This document shows positions 1 to 7,460 of a stretch of 64,000 nucleotides of DNA, in pieces. Each line of letters begins with the position of its first letter. The first letter of the stretch is position 1. Under the pieces are notes generated by a model that saw only the letters and a program-made list of their open reading frames with translations, made no database searches and was not told the DNA's origin. The stretch comes from Deltaproteobacteria bacterium. Lineage in GTDB: Bacteria > Myxococcota_A > UBA9160 > UBA4427. The DNA lies in assembly GCA_002719955.1 (NCBI GenBank), contig PBFW01000077.1, positions 1 to 64,000 of the forward strand, in the 5' to 3' direction. The translations under genes and the position numbers were made by a program.

Positions 1-486
1 CTGATCGGCGAATCTCGCATCAGTCGCGCATGGCGCTTCCAGGGTTCGCGTCCAGCCGTCTCCGATGGTGTGTTGTTCGAGACAGCGGGCGATCGGCTCG
101 AGGCAACAGAGATTGCTTCCGGTCGTCATCTCTGGTCCTGGGGAGAGGCGCGGGCGGAGGCGGGTGAGCGACGGCTCACTCCACCCGCGGTCGCGAATGG
201 CCGGGTACTCGTCGGCACATGGGATGGTCGACTTGTGAGCTTCGAAGCTCGAACAGGGGCGGAACGCTGGCAGGTTTCAGTGGGGGCGCCCGTCCATTGG
301 CAGCCAACGATGAGTGGCGGGAGCGTGTTCGCGGGGCTTGAGGATGGCTCGGTCGTCTGCGTCCGAACCGGTGATCCGCGCGACGACGCGTGGCCGATGT
401 GGGGCGGAGGTTCCGGGCACAACGGTTCTATCGATAGGGTCAATGGCTACCGGTCAAATGGCGAGCAGAAGAAAGAGAGGGTCTAG
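1..486 (+). CDS. PQQ-like beta-propeller repeat protein, C-terminal part
   Basis: The reading frame is open from the window edge to a TAG at 484-486, so only the last 161 residues are seen. They show repeated beta-propeller blades of the outer-membrane assembly/PQQ-dehydrogenase type, such as 'VANGRVLVGTWDGRLVSF' and 'SGGSVFAGLEDGSVVCV'. The blades are followed by a Trp-Gly-rich end, 'WPMWGGGSGHNG'. Proteins ending this way are often secreted or periplasmic and need not bind PQQ. The next gene starts 2 bases downstream on the same strand, so the two are probably co-transcribed. The N-terminus, any signal peptide and any fused domain lie outside the window. Confidence 0.75.
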   Translation: MIGESRISRAWRFQGSRPAVSDGVLFETAGDRLEATEIASGRHLWSWGEARAEAGERRLTPPAVANGRVLVGTWDGRLVSFEARTGAERWQVSVGAPVHWQPTMSGGSVFAGLEDGSVVCVRTGDPRDDAWPMWGGGSGHNGSIDRVNGYRSNGEQKKERV

Positions 487-488
487 GC

Positions 489-1058
489 ATGATGAGACTT
501 CACGACAACATTCCAGTGGTAGAGATGCCGGATGGGCGGAGCGCCCTGGCCGACACGGGCTTTAATGGGGTGGACATCATCGTGAGTCGCGATCCGACGC
601 CGGTTTCCATCGGTGACAGGGTGTTCCAGCCGACGATCACGTCGGTGGATCTCGCTGGGATCGGTCGTGCGATCGGCGCGGCCGAACTGGACATGCTGAT
701 CGGGGCCGGAGTGCTGCGCGAAGGATTCTCCGCAGATCTAAGGAAAGGGACCTTTACATTCGTCGCGACGGAGGCCCGACCCGACGAGAAGGTGGTTGCG
801 GTATTGCCGTACACGCAGCCGGCGTCGAATGTGGCCCTTTCGCCCTTCATCGAATTTGAGATCGGCGGAGAATGGGTGTCGGGCATTTTCGACACGGGGG
901 CGCCGTATTCGCTATGGAAACGACGTTCTTCGGACCCGCAGCGTTCCGCGGAGGTCAAGAGGACCGACTTCTCACGCACCAACGCCGTCGAGAGGCCGTT
1001 GATCCGCTTTCAGAGACCAACGCGGCCGATGCCCATGGTGGACCGAACCGCGCGCTAG
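489..1058 (+). CDS. Retropepsin-like aspartic protease domain protein
   Basis: The protein has 189 residues. Two Asp-Thr-Gly motifs are visible: 'ALADTGFNG' (Asp22) and 'GIFDTGAPYSL' (Asp135). Between them lies the flap-distal hydrophobic motif 'LDMLIGAGVL', typical of retropepsin-like bacterial proteins. A second full lobe should follow Asp135, but the sequence turns Arg/Pro-rich after 'APYSLW' and stops about 50 residues later. A shifted frame at that point reads more naturally ('ETTFFGPAAFRGG'), so the 3' end may carry a frameshift or a real truncation. The start is ATG 489 (a second ATG is at 492), 2 bases after the upstream stop. Its stop overlaps the convergent amidohydrolase stop by 4 bases. 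The substrate is unknown. Confidence 0.65.
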   Translation: MMRLHDNIPVVEMPDGRSALADTGFNGVDIIVSRDPTPVSIGDRVFQPTITSVDLAGIGRAIGAAELDMLIGAGVLREGFSADLRKGTFTFVATEARPDEKVVAVLPYTQPASNVALSPFIEFEIGGEWVSGIFDTGAPYSLWKRRSSDPQRSAEVKRTDFSRTNAVERPLIRFQRPTRPMPMVDRTAR

Positions 1059-2224
1059 AGCTCTACGCCGTAGATCCGCGCAGGCGTGTCCTGCACGACC
1101 CCCCTGATCACTTCGTCAGGCACGTTTCCGAAGGCCTTCTCTGCGTAATCTGCAGGATGCTCGGCCGAGCTATTCGGGCTCGGGTACTGGCTGGTGGGAT
1201 GGGGATAGTCGGTCTCCCACATCAGGTTGTTCGGAAAGGCCTCGAGTGCGCCTTCGATTCCGCGCTTCTCGAACCAGAAGGAGCCGTAGACCTGGCGCTT
1301 GAAGTATTCCGAAGGCAGCAGGTCGTACTCGGGGTGCTCCTTGGCGACGTCGCCGTTCACCCATTGCCAGTCGAACATCTCGAGGACGCACTGAAGCCAC
1401 CCGACGCCGCTCTCGACCGAGACGAAGTCGAGGTTCGGGAAGCGCGCGCAGACGCCGCCGAAGAGCAGATTCGCGAGGCAGTTCTGGTTGTCGAGGAGCG
1501 CGAGCGAGCCCCCTCGAGAGAAGTTGGCCTTCGTGCCCATCTCGGACTTGTCGTCTACGATGTCGCTGATATCGCCAGAGCCGATATGGAAGCTGATCGA
1601 GAGGCCCGCGGCCTGTGTCGCGGCCCAGACGGGATCCCAGTGCTTGTGTGCGAGCGGCGGCTGGCCGAAGGTCTCCGGCCGACTGCCGAAGAGTACGGCA
1701 CGATGTCCCTTGGCCGCCGATCGCTCGATCTCCTTGACGGATGCCTCGACGTCCCAGAAGGGCAGGGCGGTCACCGGCAGCAGCCGGTTCGGGTCTGCGC
1801 TCGACCAGTCGACCTGGAAGTCATTGTAGGCCTGCACGCACTCGAGCATCAGCGCGGGCTCCTCGAGCCGAAGGAAGCCGCCGGATCCGAAGCCGCCGAG
1901 GTTCGGGTACAGGACCATTGCGTAGATGCTCTCTTCGTCCATCAGCTCGAGCCGGGCCTTCGCGTCGTAGGAGGCCGCGGGGATGTCGTCGTAGCCCATC
2001 GGGACATCCGGGAACGTGCCGGTATGTCCGGACATGGTGTAGAAGCCCGGGCCGCCGGCGGGTTCGTCGCCGATGAACCACATGTCGCGGCCCTCGACTC
2101 GCCGGATGTGGGGTACCTTGTTGCCCCATTTGCTCGCGACGCGATCCGTCCAGACATCGGGCGGCTCGGTAATGTGGGTGTCCACGTCGATCACCTTGTA
2201 TCGGTCGAAGATCTTCTCGGACAT
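1055..2224 (-). CDS. Metal-dependent amidohydrolase (amidohydrolase-2 family)
   Basis: This is a 389-residue protein of the TIM-barrel amidohydrolase-2 / ACMSD-like family. The N-terminal metal ligands sit in 'VIDVDTHITEP' (Asp15-x-His17). A central 'ISFHIGSGD' supplies a further His, and 'MWETDYPHPTSQYP' near residue 330 carries the C-terminal Asp and His typical of the family. Such enzymes hydrolyse or decarboxylate cyclic and aromatic substrates, and in related genomes they sit in lipid or steroid catabolic gene sets. The exact substrate cannot be told. ATG at 2224 is the natural start. A 12-bp palindrome lies about 50 bases upstream and may be its operator. Confidence 0.85.
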   Translation of the reverse strand: MSEKIFDRYKVIDVDTHITEPPDVWTDRVASKWGNKVPHIRRVEGRDMWFIGDEPAGGPGFYTMSGHTGTFPDVPMGYDDIPAASYDAKARLELMDEESIYAMVLYPNLGGFGSGGFLRLEEPALMLECVQAYNDFQVDWSSADPNRLLPVTALPFWDVEASVKEIERSAAKGHRAVLFGSRPETFGQPPLAHKHWDPVWAATQAAGLSISFHIGSGDISDIVDDKSEMGTKANFSRGGSLALLDNQNCLANLLFGGVCARFPNLDFVSVESGVGWLQCVLEMFDWQWVNGDVAKEHPEYDLLPSEYFKRQVYGSFWFEKRGIEGALEAFPNNLMWETDYPHPTSQYPSPNSSAEHPADYAEKAFGNVPDEVIRGVVQDTPARIYGVEL

Positions 2225-2272
2225 GGTTTGGCTCCTCTACACGGAAGAATTCCCCCGTGTCGCTGTCGTATT

Positions 2273-2284
2273 CGACACGTGTCG
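2273..2284. promoter_or_regulatory. 12-bp perfect palindrome, candidate repressor operator
   Basis: CGACACGTGTCG reads identically on both strands and lies about 50 bp upstream of the amidohydrolase start. A further half-site, CGTGTCG, occurs at 2256-2262. Spacing and symmetry fit a TetR-type operator, but no adjacent TetR gene is in the window. This is inference from symmetry alone. Confidence 0.3.
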
Positions 2285-2444
2285 TGCGTTCGATTTACGA
2301 GAGCGCACGACGGCTGAAGTGATTGCATCTTTCATGGCCGCAGGCGTCCAGGGCGCTTCCGGCTCCTTCTGCTTCATCCCGCGGCTCGGCCTGGGGCGTG
2401 GCGTTCGCGATGGGTGACGGCGTGCCCGAATATTGAAACAGTTT

Positions 2445-2651
2445 TCATTTCGCTTCAAGAGGGCAGGGATGGTGTTCCTTGATGTTGGGTAGGCTTTTCT
2501 CGCCGCGTACCGGGTGTTCGGTCAGCAACGATTGGATGGTCTCGGCGTCCGTTGGGTCCGCAGCTGCGAGCGAGAGCCCGCGCACCTGGGCTCCGAGGGA
2601 TCCTGCCAGGCGAGTGACCTCGAGTGCGTGGGTTCTGAGGCTGGTAGCCAT
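2445..2651 (-). pseudogene. TauD/TfdA-type dioxygenase, N-terminal remnant
   Basis: From ATG 2651 the first 45 or so residues match the start of Fe(II)/2-oxoglutarate taurine-type dioxygenases: 'VTRLAGSLGAQVRGLSLAAA' followed by 'TIQSLLTEHPV'. In an intact gene this would run into a 'VLFFRDQ'-like strand and a catalytic His-x-Asp about 60 residues on. Here the frame becomes unrelated ('RGEKSLPNIKEHH') and stops. No HxD or distal His is present, so it cannot be active. The same frame extends upstream to 2744 without homology. It marks the left edge of the decayed region. Confidence 0.6.
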
Positions 2652-2981
2652 ATTGGAAAACTCCTTGGCGTAGGGTGACTCTCCATTCGAGAATTGCTCG
2701 ACGAATGGCCTGCCGGCAGATTCCGTGGCTGAGTGCGGACTCATTCATCGTTGTAGAAATCGATGGACTCATATAGGAGTGGACGGAGGCGCCTTTCGCA
2801 GATCACGATCAGACGATCGAACAACTCTTGCCGAGAGGTCCAGCCCCAACCGTTTCGGGGTTCTGTCTTGATGCCGTGGACTTCTCTCCGTGCTCCTCCG
2901 CAGTCTTCTACGACCACGCTTTGCCCCACTTTGCCAAGTTAGGTGCCTCGAGAATCGCAGAGAGCGTCTCACCGCCCCATC
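2652..2981. other. Non-coding spacer between TauD remnant and tRNA-like repeat
   Basis: No convincing gene or RNA is seen here. A minus-strand frame at 2741-2929 is open for about 60 residues but matches no family I recognise and lacks a clear ribosome-binding site. It is treated as debris. Confidence 0.4.
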
Positions 2982-3039
2982 CCCCTGCTTCCTAAACCGT
3001 GCGTCGCAGGTTCGAGTCCTGCCGGGGGCGCCCGGAAGG
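2982..3039 (+). repeat. tRNA-Arg(CCT)-like 3'-half fragment, direct repeat copy A
   Basis: The segment contains a complete T-arm (GCAGG-TTCGAGT-CCTGC), a 3' acceptor strand CGGGGGC with discriminator G and CC, and the 3' side of an anticodon arm with loop TTCCTAA (anticodon CCT). The 5' acceptor strand and D-arm are missing upstream, so this is not a functional tRNA. The same 58-bp block recurs at 6178-6235 with two mismatches, in the same orientation. tRNA 3' ends are the usual integrase attachment sites, so the pair may be att-type scars. Confidence 0.6.
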
Positions 3040-3105
3040 TCAATCGGATCAGGGGGTTGGGGCGGGAAACGCCGTCTGGCTCGTTTGCAATCATCCGTCG
3101 GTCCA

Positions 3106-3336
3106 ATGTACGTATCTTCACACCCTTGGACGCGCGGCTGGTACCACGAGTTGGTCGTCAACCCGAATGTGCGGATCGAGATCGATGGTGAGACGGCAGA
3201 CTATGCTGCTGTCGCCGTCGCGGGTGACGAATTCGATCGGATCGCAGCCGAGTTCCCTCTCCCGTTCGTGGTGCGCTTCCTCATGGGGTTCCCACCGAAG
3301 CGCAACATCGTGCGCCTCGATCCGGTGTCGAGCTGA
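3106..3336 (+). pseudogene. Deazaflavin/nitroreductase-fold (DUF385-like) C-terminal fragment
   Basis: About 76 residues match the second half of small split-barrel flavin/F420-type oxidoreductases: 'HPWTRGWYHELVVNPNV', 'IEIDGETADYAAVAV' and the terminal 'PPKRNIVRLDPV'. The N-terminal half with the first barrel strands is absent. The frame runs upstream straight through tRNA repeat copy A, which is not protein-coding. The fragment therefore looks truncated at the repeat boundary. The family call rests on pattern recognition only; a pyridoxamine-phosphate-oxidase-like barrel is the alternative. Confidence 0.4.
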
Positions 3337-3822
3337 ACGCGGACGACGAATGTCCGCGCGTGAGTTCGAAACCTGATACCCGTCGGGCTCGGTCTTCGTT
3401 CGGCGCTTTCCTGCGGCCATCGACGACCCAGATTTGCCAGACGTTGCGAACTCCCGAGCGCCGAGAAGCGCCTGGCAGCCCCTCGCGCCTCCAAAGCCCG
3501 CTCCCCAAGCCGTGCGCCATAAGGGGGAAGCTGCGAGCGATGCGCGATTCGGGGGCTCGAGTCGTCGATACAGGAAATCTTCTGGGAGAGGTCCATCCGC
3601 GCGTGGCAAGGCACGGGCTCGCCTTGTACCGGGAGATGTTCTCGATTGGAAGGTTGGGCATCGGTATGGGACCCTGGGCGTCGGGCCAGCCACGGGCCTC
3701 GTCCACTTCATGGCTCTTCCATGGAACTGCCATCGTACACGCGAAGATTTTGGGAACGTGTTATCGAGTGGGTGCGCCCGGGCCGCACGCCGTTTCGAAC
3801 GCACGATGGAGTATTCAACCTG
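3337..3822. other. Non-coding or decayed stretch before the phosphotransferase gene
   Basis: Several open frames exist on both strands, but none has recognisable motifs, a good ribosome-binding site or consistent codon use. No tRNA, terminator or promoter could be supported. It is probably degraded accessory DNA inside the repeat-flanked segment. Confidence 0.35.
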
Positions 3823-5223
3823 ATGACGGATTCAGTCTTGATCGCTTCGGATTTTTCCGGCGATTTGCCGGCAGCCGTGACTGCTTGGCTGGAGACAACG
3901 CTCGCAGGCAAGATCACCCGCAAGGAAAGGTTCGTTTCCAGACGGGAGGGCTGGCTGGTCGACCTTGACTGTGCGGACAAAAGATCCCTGCACGGGTTCC
4001 TTCGCCTGGAGCGGTTTGCGAATGGCGAAATGAAGCAGCCGGCCTGCCAGGTGCGACGGGAAACTGCGGTCACCGCTGCGCTCCACGCACGGGGCATTCC
4101 CGTACCGGCGGTGTATGCGCATAGCGAAGAGCTTCAGGCCACACTCTTCGAGCGTGTGCCGGGCCGCGACAACATCCACGAACTCGAGGATGCGCATCAG
4201 CAGAGCGAGATCGCCAAGGATTTCATGCGGCATCTCGCTTGGCTGCATTCCCTCTCCGTTCGTGATCTCGACCTTCCGGAGCTGCCGCTGCCCGTCTCGG
4301 CCGAAGAGTATGCGCTGGCTGGCATAGACGAGTTGGAGCAGACCTACGCGTCATCCGTGGCCGTTCCAGACCCCTTGGCGCTGCTGACCTTCCATTGGTT
4401 GCGCCGCAACATCCCGGCTCCGCCGACACGCCCAGTGCTGGTCCAGGGCGACACCGGCCCGGGAAATTTTGTCTATGTCGGCGACCAGGTCAGCGCGATC
4501 CTCGACTGGGAGTGCGCCCACTTCGGCGACCCCATGGAAGACCTGGGGCACCTCTATTCCCGTGCCTTCTTTCATCCCTGGGGCGAGATGACCGGGCTGA
4601 TCGAGGCCTACACCGCGTGCGCGAGTCAATCGCTGGACAAGGAGAAATTGCACTTCTACCGGGTCGCGAGCTTTGCCAAGGCCGCTCTGGGTTCGACTGT
4701 CGCGGTGAACCACTTCGGGGTCGAAGGTCCGCTGCCGATGATGATCTTCTTCAGTATCGCCGGAGAGCGGGGCCTCGCTCAATCGCTCGCCGACGCGCTC
4801 CATGTGGAAGTGGGAAGGGCCGCGTTGCCCGAGCCGGAGCAGGGCGTTCCCCGATCTCTCCGCCTGCCGACTGAAGAGATCAGCGACCACATCGTCGACA
4901 ACGAGCTGTTGCCGGAGCTGAGAACGTCATACCTGCGGGATCGCGCCACACAGCTTCGGGAGCTGGCACGATACCAGGCCCGGCGGGAGCAGCATCTCTC
5001 AGCGGTGGTTGCCCAGGAACTGGAAGAGTTGCGAGTTTTTTCAAAGGGACCGGTGAGCACGATTCAGGACGGGCTCGAGCAGCTTAACGCGCGCATCGAA
5101 GCATGGGACGAAGCGAGCATTGGGGACATCGCGCGCTACCTGAGCCGACGGGCGCAGCGAGCGGAAGCCCTGGCCCTTCCGCTCGCTGGCCGCTATTCGA
5201 ATCTGGTTCTGTCGCCGATCTGA
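3823..5223 (+). CDS. Aminoglycoside-phosphotransferase-fold kinase with C-terminal extension
   Basis: The protein has 467 residues. The N-terminal ~330 are an APH/choline-kinase-like fold, with the Brenner-type loop 'VQGDTGPGNF' (near 207) and the metal-binding 'ILDWECAHFGDPMEDL' (near 226). In most relatives the loop begins His-Gly-Asp; here Gln replaces His, while the catalytic Asp and downstream Asn are kept. This subgroup resembles the kinase domain of ACAD10/11-type proteins in fatty-acid and sterol metabolism, rather than antibiotic resistance enzymes. The last ~110 residues are charged, helical and of unknown function. The same frame is open upstream to 3646; 3823 is the first ATG matching the family start, but no strong ribosome-binding site decides it. 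The gene lies between the two tRNA-like repeats. Confidence 0.75.
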   Translation: MTDSVLIASDFSGDLPAAVTAWLETTLAGKITRKERFVSRREGWLVDLDCADKRSLHGFLRLERFANGEMKQPACQVRRETAVTAALHARGIPVPAVYAHSEELQATLFERVPGRDNIHELEDAHQQSEIAKDFMRHLAWLHSLSVRDLDLPELPLPVSAEEYALAGIDELEQTYASSVAVPDPLALLTFHWLRRNIPAPPTRPVLVQGDTGPGNFVYVGDQVSAILDWECAHFGDPMEDLGHLYSRAFFHPWGEMTGLIEAYTACASQSLDKEKLHFYRVASFAKAALGSTVAVNHFGVEGPLPMMIFFSIAGERGLAQSLADALHVEVGRAALPEPEQGVPRSLRLPTEEISDHIVDNELLPELRTSYLRDRATQLRELARYQARREQHLSAVVAQELEELRVFSKGPVSTIQDGLEQLNARIEAWDEASIGDIARYLSRRAQRAEALALPLAGRYSNLVLSPI

Positions 5224-5281
5224 CGGCACCGGGCCGCAGCGCGCTCCTCGAAGCTCGGGTGCTGCCTGCCGCGCGAAGAGA

Positions 5282-6061
5282 TCAGAGCGTGTTGAATCCG
5301 GGGATAAAGCAGCCTGCCGTGGCGCCACCATCGACAGGGAGGTCGATCCCGGTGCAGTGGCGGCTCGCATCGCTCGCGAGGAACACGATTGCATCGACGA
5401 TGCTCTCGACGGGCACGGATCCTGGGATCCCCCGGTCCTCGTTGTAGGCGGTCGTCTCCTCCAAGAACCCCATGACCTTGCTCATCCACGGTTCGAACAT
5501 TTCGGGGTTGCCGCCCGCCGGACAAACCGTGTTGACCCGAATTCCGTCCCGGCCGATCTCAAGCGCGGCGGCCTTCGCGAGCCCGCGCAAGCCGAACTTT
5601 GATGCGCAGTAGGCCGTGAGGCCGTTCATGGCCGCGAGGGAATCGATCGAGCCCACGTTGACGATCGAACCGGCGCCTCCTTCGCGCATTGCGGGGACGA
5701 CGGCACGGATCCCCAGAAAGGGGCCGAGCGTGTTGACCTCGAGCAGCCTTCGGAAGTCCGCCTCGGAGGTGTTCTCGATGGGCCCCTGGTGGAGGACGCC
5801 GGCGTTGTTCACCAGCACGTCGATTCGCTGGTGGTCGGTGAGGGTGCGATCCACGATCGCGGACCACTGGGCGGAGTCGGTCACGTCGAGAGGGTGGAAG
5901 GTCGCCGAGGTCCCTAGCTTCTCCGCCGTCTCCCGCCCCTTGTCGTCCAGGATGTCGCCGAGCACGACGCGAGCGCCCTCTCGGCAGAATCGCTCGGCGA
6001 TCGCGGCCCCCGTTCCGCGCGCGGCCCCCGTCACGATCGCCACCTTTCCCTCCAATCCCAT
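5282..6061 (-). CDS. SDR-family oxidoreductase (hydroxysteroid-dehydrogenase-like)
   Basis: This is a 259-residue classical short-chain dehydrogenase. It shows the cofactor motif 'VTGAARGTG' (residues 10-18), 'LDVTD', 'LVNNAG', the catalytic Ser in 'VNVGSIDS' and Tyr/Lys in 'YCASK', and the C-terminal 'FLASDAS...DGG'. A glycine-rich loop followed by Asp at the second strand ('VLGDI') predicts NAD(H) use. Overall pattern is closest to 3-alpha/20-beta-hydroxysteroid or cyclohexanol dehydrogenases. The frame extends 20 codons upstream of ATG 6061, but homology begins at 'MGLEGKVAIVTG', so that start was chosen. It ends near the convergent phosphotransferase and is also inside the repeat-flanked segment. 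Confidence 0.85.
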   Translation of the reverse strand: MGLEGKVAIVTGAARGTGAAIAERFCREGARVVLGDILDDKGRETAEKLGTSATFHPLDVTDSAQWSAIVDRTLTDHQRIDVLVNNAGVLHQGPIENTSEADFRRLLEVNTLGPFLGIRAVVPAMREGGAGSIVNVGSIDSLAAMNGLTAYCASKFGLRGLAKAAALEIGRDGIRVNTVCPAGGNPEMFEPWMSKVMGFLEETTAYNEDRGIPGSVPVESIVDAIVFLASDASRHCTGIDLPVDGGATAGCFIPGFNTL

Positions 6062-6155
6062 CACGATTCCGTCCTTCGTTTCGGCCAGGGTTGGTTCGCG
6101 CGGCCGCTCCGATCCTCGCACGCGAAGGAGACTTCGTACACCCCGAAGTCGAGCA

Positions 6156-6183
6156 GGCGCACCGGGAGGGATTCGAACCCCTG
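6156..6183 (-). repeat. tRNA T-arm and acceptor 3' strand fragment, minus strand
   Basis: Read on the minus strand this is a T-arm with loop TTCGAAT followed by CCCTCCCGGTGCGCC, the layout of a tRNA 3' end with discriminator and CC. The T-stem has one mismatch and there is no matching 5' half. It directly abuts, in opposite orientation, the plus-strand tRNA-like copy B. Two different tRNA 3' fragments are thus joined back to back. Confidence 0.45.
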
Positions 6184-6235
6184 CTTGCTAAACCGTGCGT
6201 CGCAGGTTCGAGTCCTGCCGGGGGCGCCAGGAAGG
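6178..6235 (+). repeat. tRNA-Arg-like 3'-half fragment, direct repeat copy B
   Basis: This is the second copy of the 58-bp block at 2982-3039, differing at two positions. One difference turns the anticodon-loop triplet CCT into GCT. The other restores CCA (6227-6229) after acceptor strand CGGGGGC and discriminator G. Weaker similarity continues about 25 bp further in both copies. The 5' half of a tRNA is absent. The copies bracket about 3.1 kb holding a phosphotransferase and an SDR gene. Confidence 0.6.
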
Positions 6236-6346
6236 CGTTGCAGGTCAGGGGCCTGGGGCAGGGCGATGAATCCGGCGGCCACGCTCGGGTGCTTCCTTGA
6301 CCTGGTGGCGCACGGCAATCTTCGATCGCCAGGGCGAGGGTTCCGA

Positions 6347-6643
6347 TCTTCCGGTCAAGATGACCTGCGGCAGCTGGGCGTGCTCCGCAGCACGTTCTAC
6401 GGCTGGTACGGGTGTTACGAGATGTTCGCCTTCGACGGACTCCATGATAAGAAGGCTGCGCTCCGGCCTCGCTGAAACGCGATCCCGGAGAAGATCCAGA
6501 ACGAGGTGCTCGACTTGGCGCTGAAGCGCGCGGATCTCTCTCCGCGAGAACTCGCACTTCGCTACACGGACGAGAACCGGTACTTCGTGTCCGAATCGAG
6601 CGTGTATCGGCTTCTGAAGGAAGCTGATCTCATTCACTCTTGA
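6347..6643 (+). pseudogene. IS3-family transposase OrfB, N-terminal remnant
   Basis: The frame reads 'LRQLGVLRSTFYGWY', then 'GLHDKKAALRPR', an in-frame TGA at 6473-6475, and then 'IPEKIQNEVLDLALKRADLS' and 'RYFVSESSVYRLLKEADLI'. This is the helix-turn-helix and linker region that precedes the DDE core in a common IS3/rve-type transposase. The TGA falls where relatives usually carry a Trp codon (TGG to TGA). The DDE catalytic core is entirely missing and the frame stops at 6641-6643. It is clearly inactive. Its 3' end overlaps a second, oppositely oriented transposase remnant. Confidence 0.7.
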
Positions 6644-6885
6644 CCAGTCGACACCATGTTGATGGCGAAGCAAGGACTCTTCCGATTCGCTGAGCGTAAA
6701 GGGCCAAGGCTCGCAGAGACATGTGTCGGTGACCCTTGCTCTCGACCCTCTTGCGCATGTTCTCGACTTCATCAGGGGTCAATCGAGTAGGGACGTCGCG
6801 CGGGCAGCTTGGCTGGTCCTCGAGGTCACAGCCGAGCGCGTCGCGACACCATCCCTGGTAGCGGAAGAGGATAGGCGCGTGATTC
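6630..6885 (-). pseudogene. Second transposase (rve-type) N-terminal remnant
   Basis: On the minus strand one frame reads 'RYQGWCRDALGCDLEDQPSC', then 'PTRLTPDEVENMRKRV', 'HRHMSLRALALYAQRIG' and 'VLASPSTWCRLVKSE', ending at TCA 6630-6632. This pattern (paired Cys, then a helix-turn-helix ending in 'ASPSTWYRLV') is the domain before the integrase core in another IS3/integrase-type transposase. No DDE core and no start codon with a ribosome-binding site are seen. The two remnants overlap by 14 bp tail to tail, consistent with nested insertion followed by decay. Confidence 0.6.
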
Positions 6886-6961
6886 GAATTGCTGTGTTGA
6901 GCGGCAAGAGTCTTCTCGCCCGCTCGATCGCTCGGAGGATGATTCTCTTGGCGTCACCTTT

Positions 6962-7369
6962 CGGAAGTCGCTCGTAGTCGAGCTGGACCCTCGATGGACG
7001 CCACTCCTGAAGCTGCAGGTCGTCAAGGGCTGGATCGACTCGGACGGCGCACCAAATTACAAGGGTTTCGACGTTGCAGGCGACACCACGACGGAAGCAG
7101 GAGTGGATATGGCGACTGCCGAGCGTTACGGCAACGGCCACGGATCGCTCTGTGCCGTCTTCAAGGATTTCGATTTCGATCCCTCATCGCCAACCTATTG
7201 CGACATGAAGGCAGTCGAGAATCCTAGCCCCCGCTGGAGTTTGCTCGACGGTGTGTCCTGCGGAGACGAAGCGCGAATCGATGTCTGTGACGATCCCAAG
7301 ATCACCACCGCGAGCCAGGAGCAGGCCTGGGCATCGCCAATCTGGTACGCGCCGACGCAGCAGGAATGA
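6962..7369 (+). pseudogene. DUF3604 protein, C-terminal fragment
   Basis: From about 7002 the frame reads 'LLKLQVVKGWIDSDG', then 'YKGFDVAGD', and ends 'QEQAWASPIWYAPTQQE'. The intact DUF3604 lipoprotein at 35872-37899 has the corresponding 'LQKIQIIKAWPGDGE', 'QQVHDVVGD' and 'QERAWTSPIWYSPQG' in the same order and spacing. Only the last ~125 residues are kept; the PHP-like catalytic part and signal peptide are missing. The sequence is diverged from the full copy, so it is an old paralogue rather than a recent duplication. Confidence 0.65.
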
Positions 7370-7460
7370 CTTACGAAGGCCCTGGCGGGCTGGGGTCGAC
7401 TCTGCGCACGAGATCGGAGGCCGGACTTGCCACTCGGCCCGCACGGGTCAGTATCTTCCC

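Noticed and set aside
1-486. PQQ biosynthesis link between the beta-propeller and the PqqA-like peptide
   Set aside because: The propeller fragment is of the generic PQQ-like repeat type, lies 45 kb away, and such repeats usually do not bind PQQ.
872-2317. Long plus-strand open frame of 481 codons
   Set aside because: It is antisense to the well-supported amidohydrolase and rich in Arg/Val shadow composition; only its first ~25 codons may be the shifted end of the retropepsin-like gene.
2741-2929. 62-codon minus-strand frame
   Set aside because: No recognisable motif and no ribosome-binding site; kept as debris.
2982-3039. A functional tRNA gene
   Set aside because: No 5' acceptor strand or D-arm is found in the 45 bases upstream, and CCA is not encoded in this copy.
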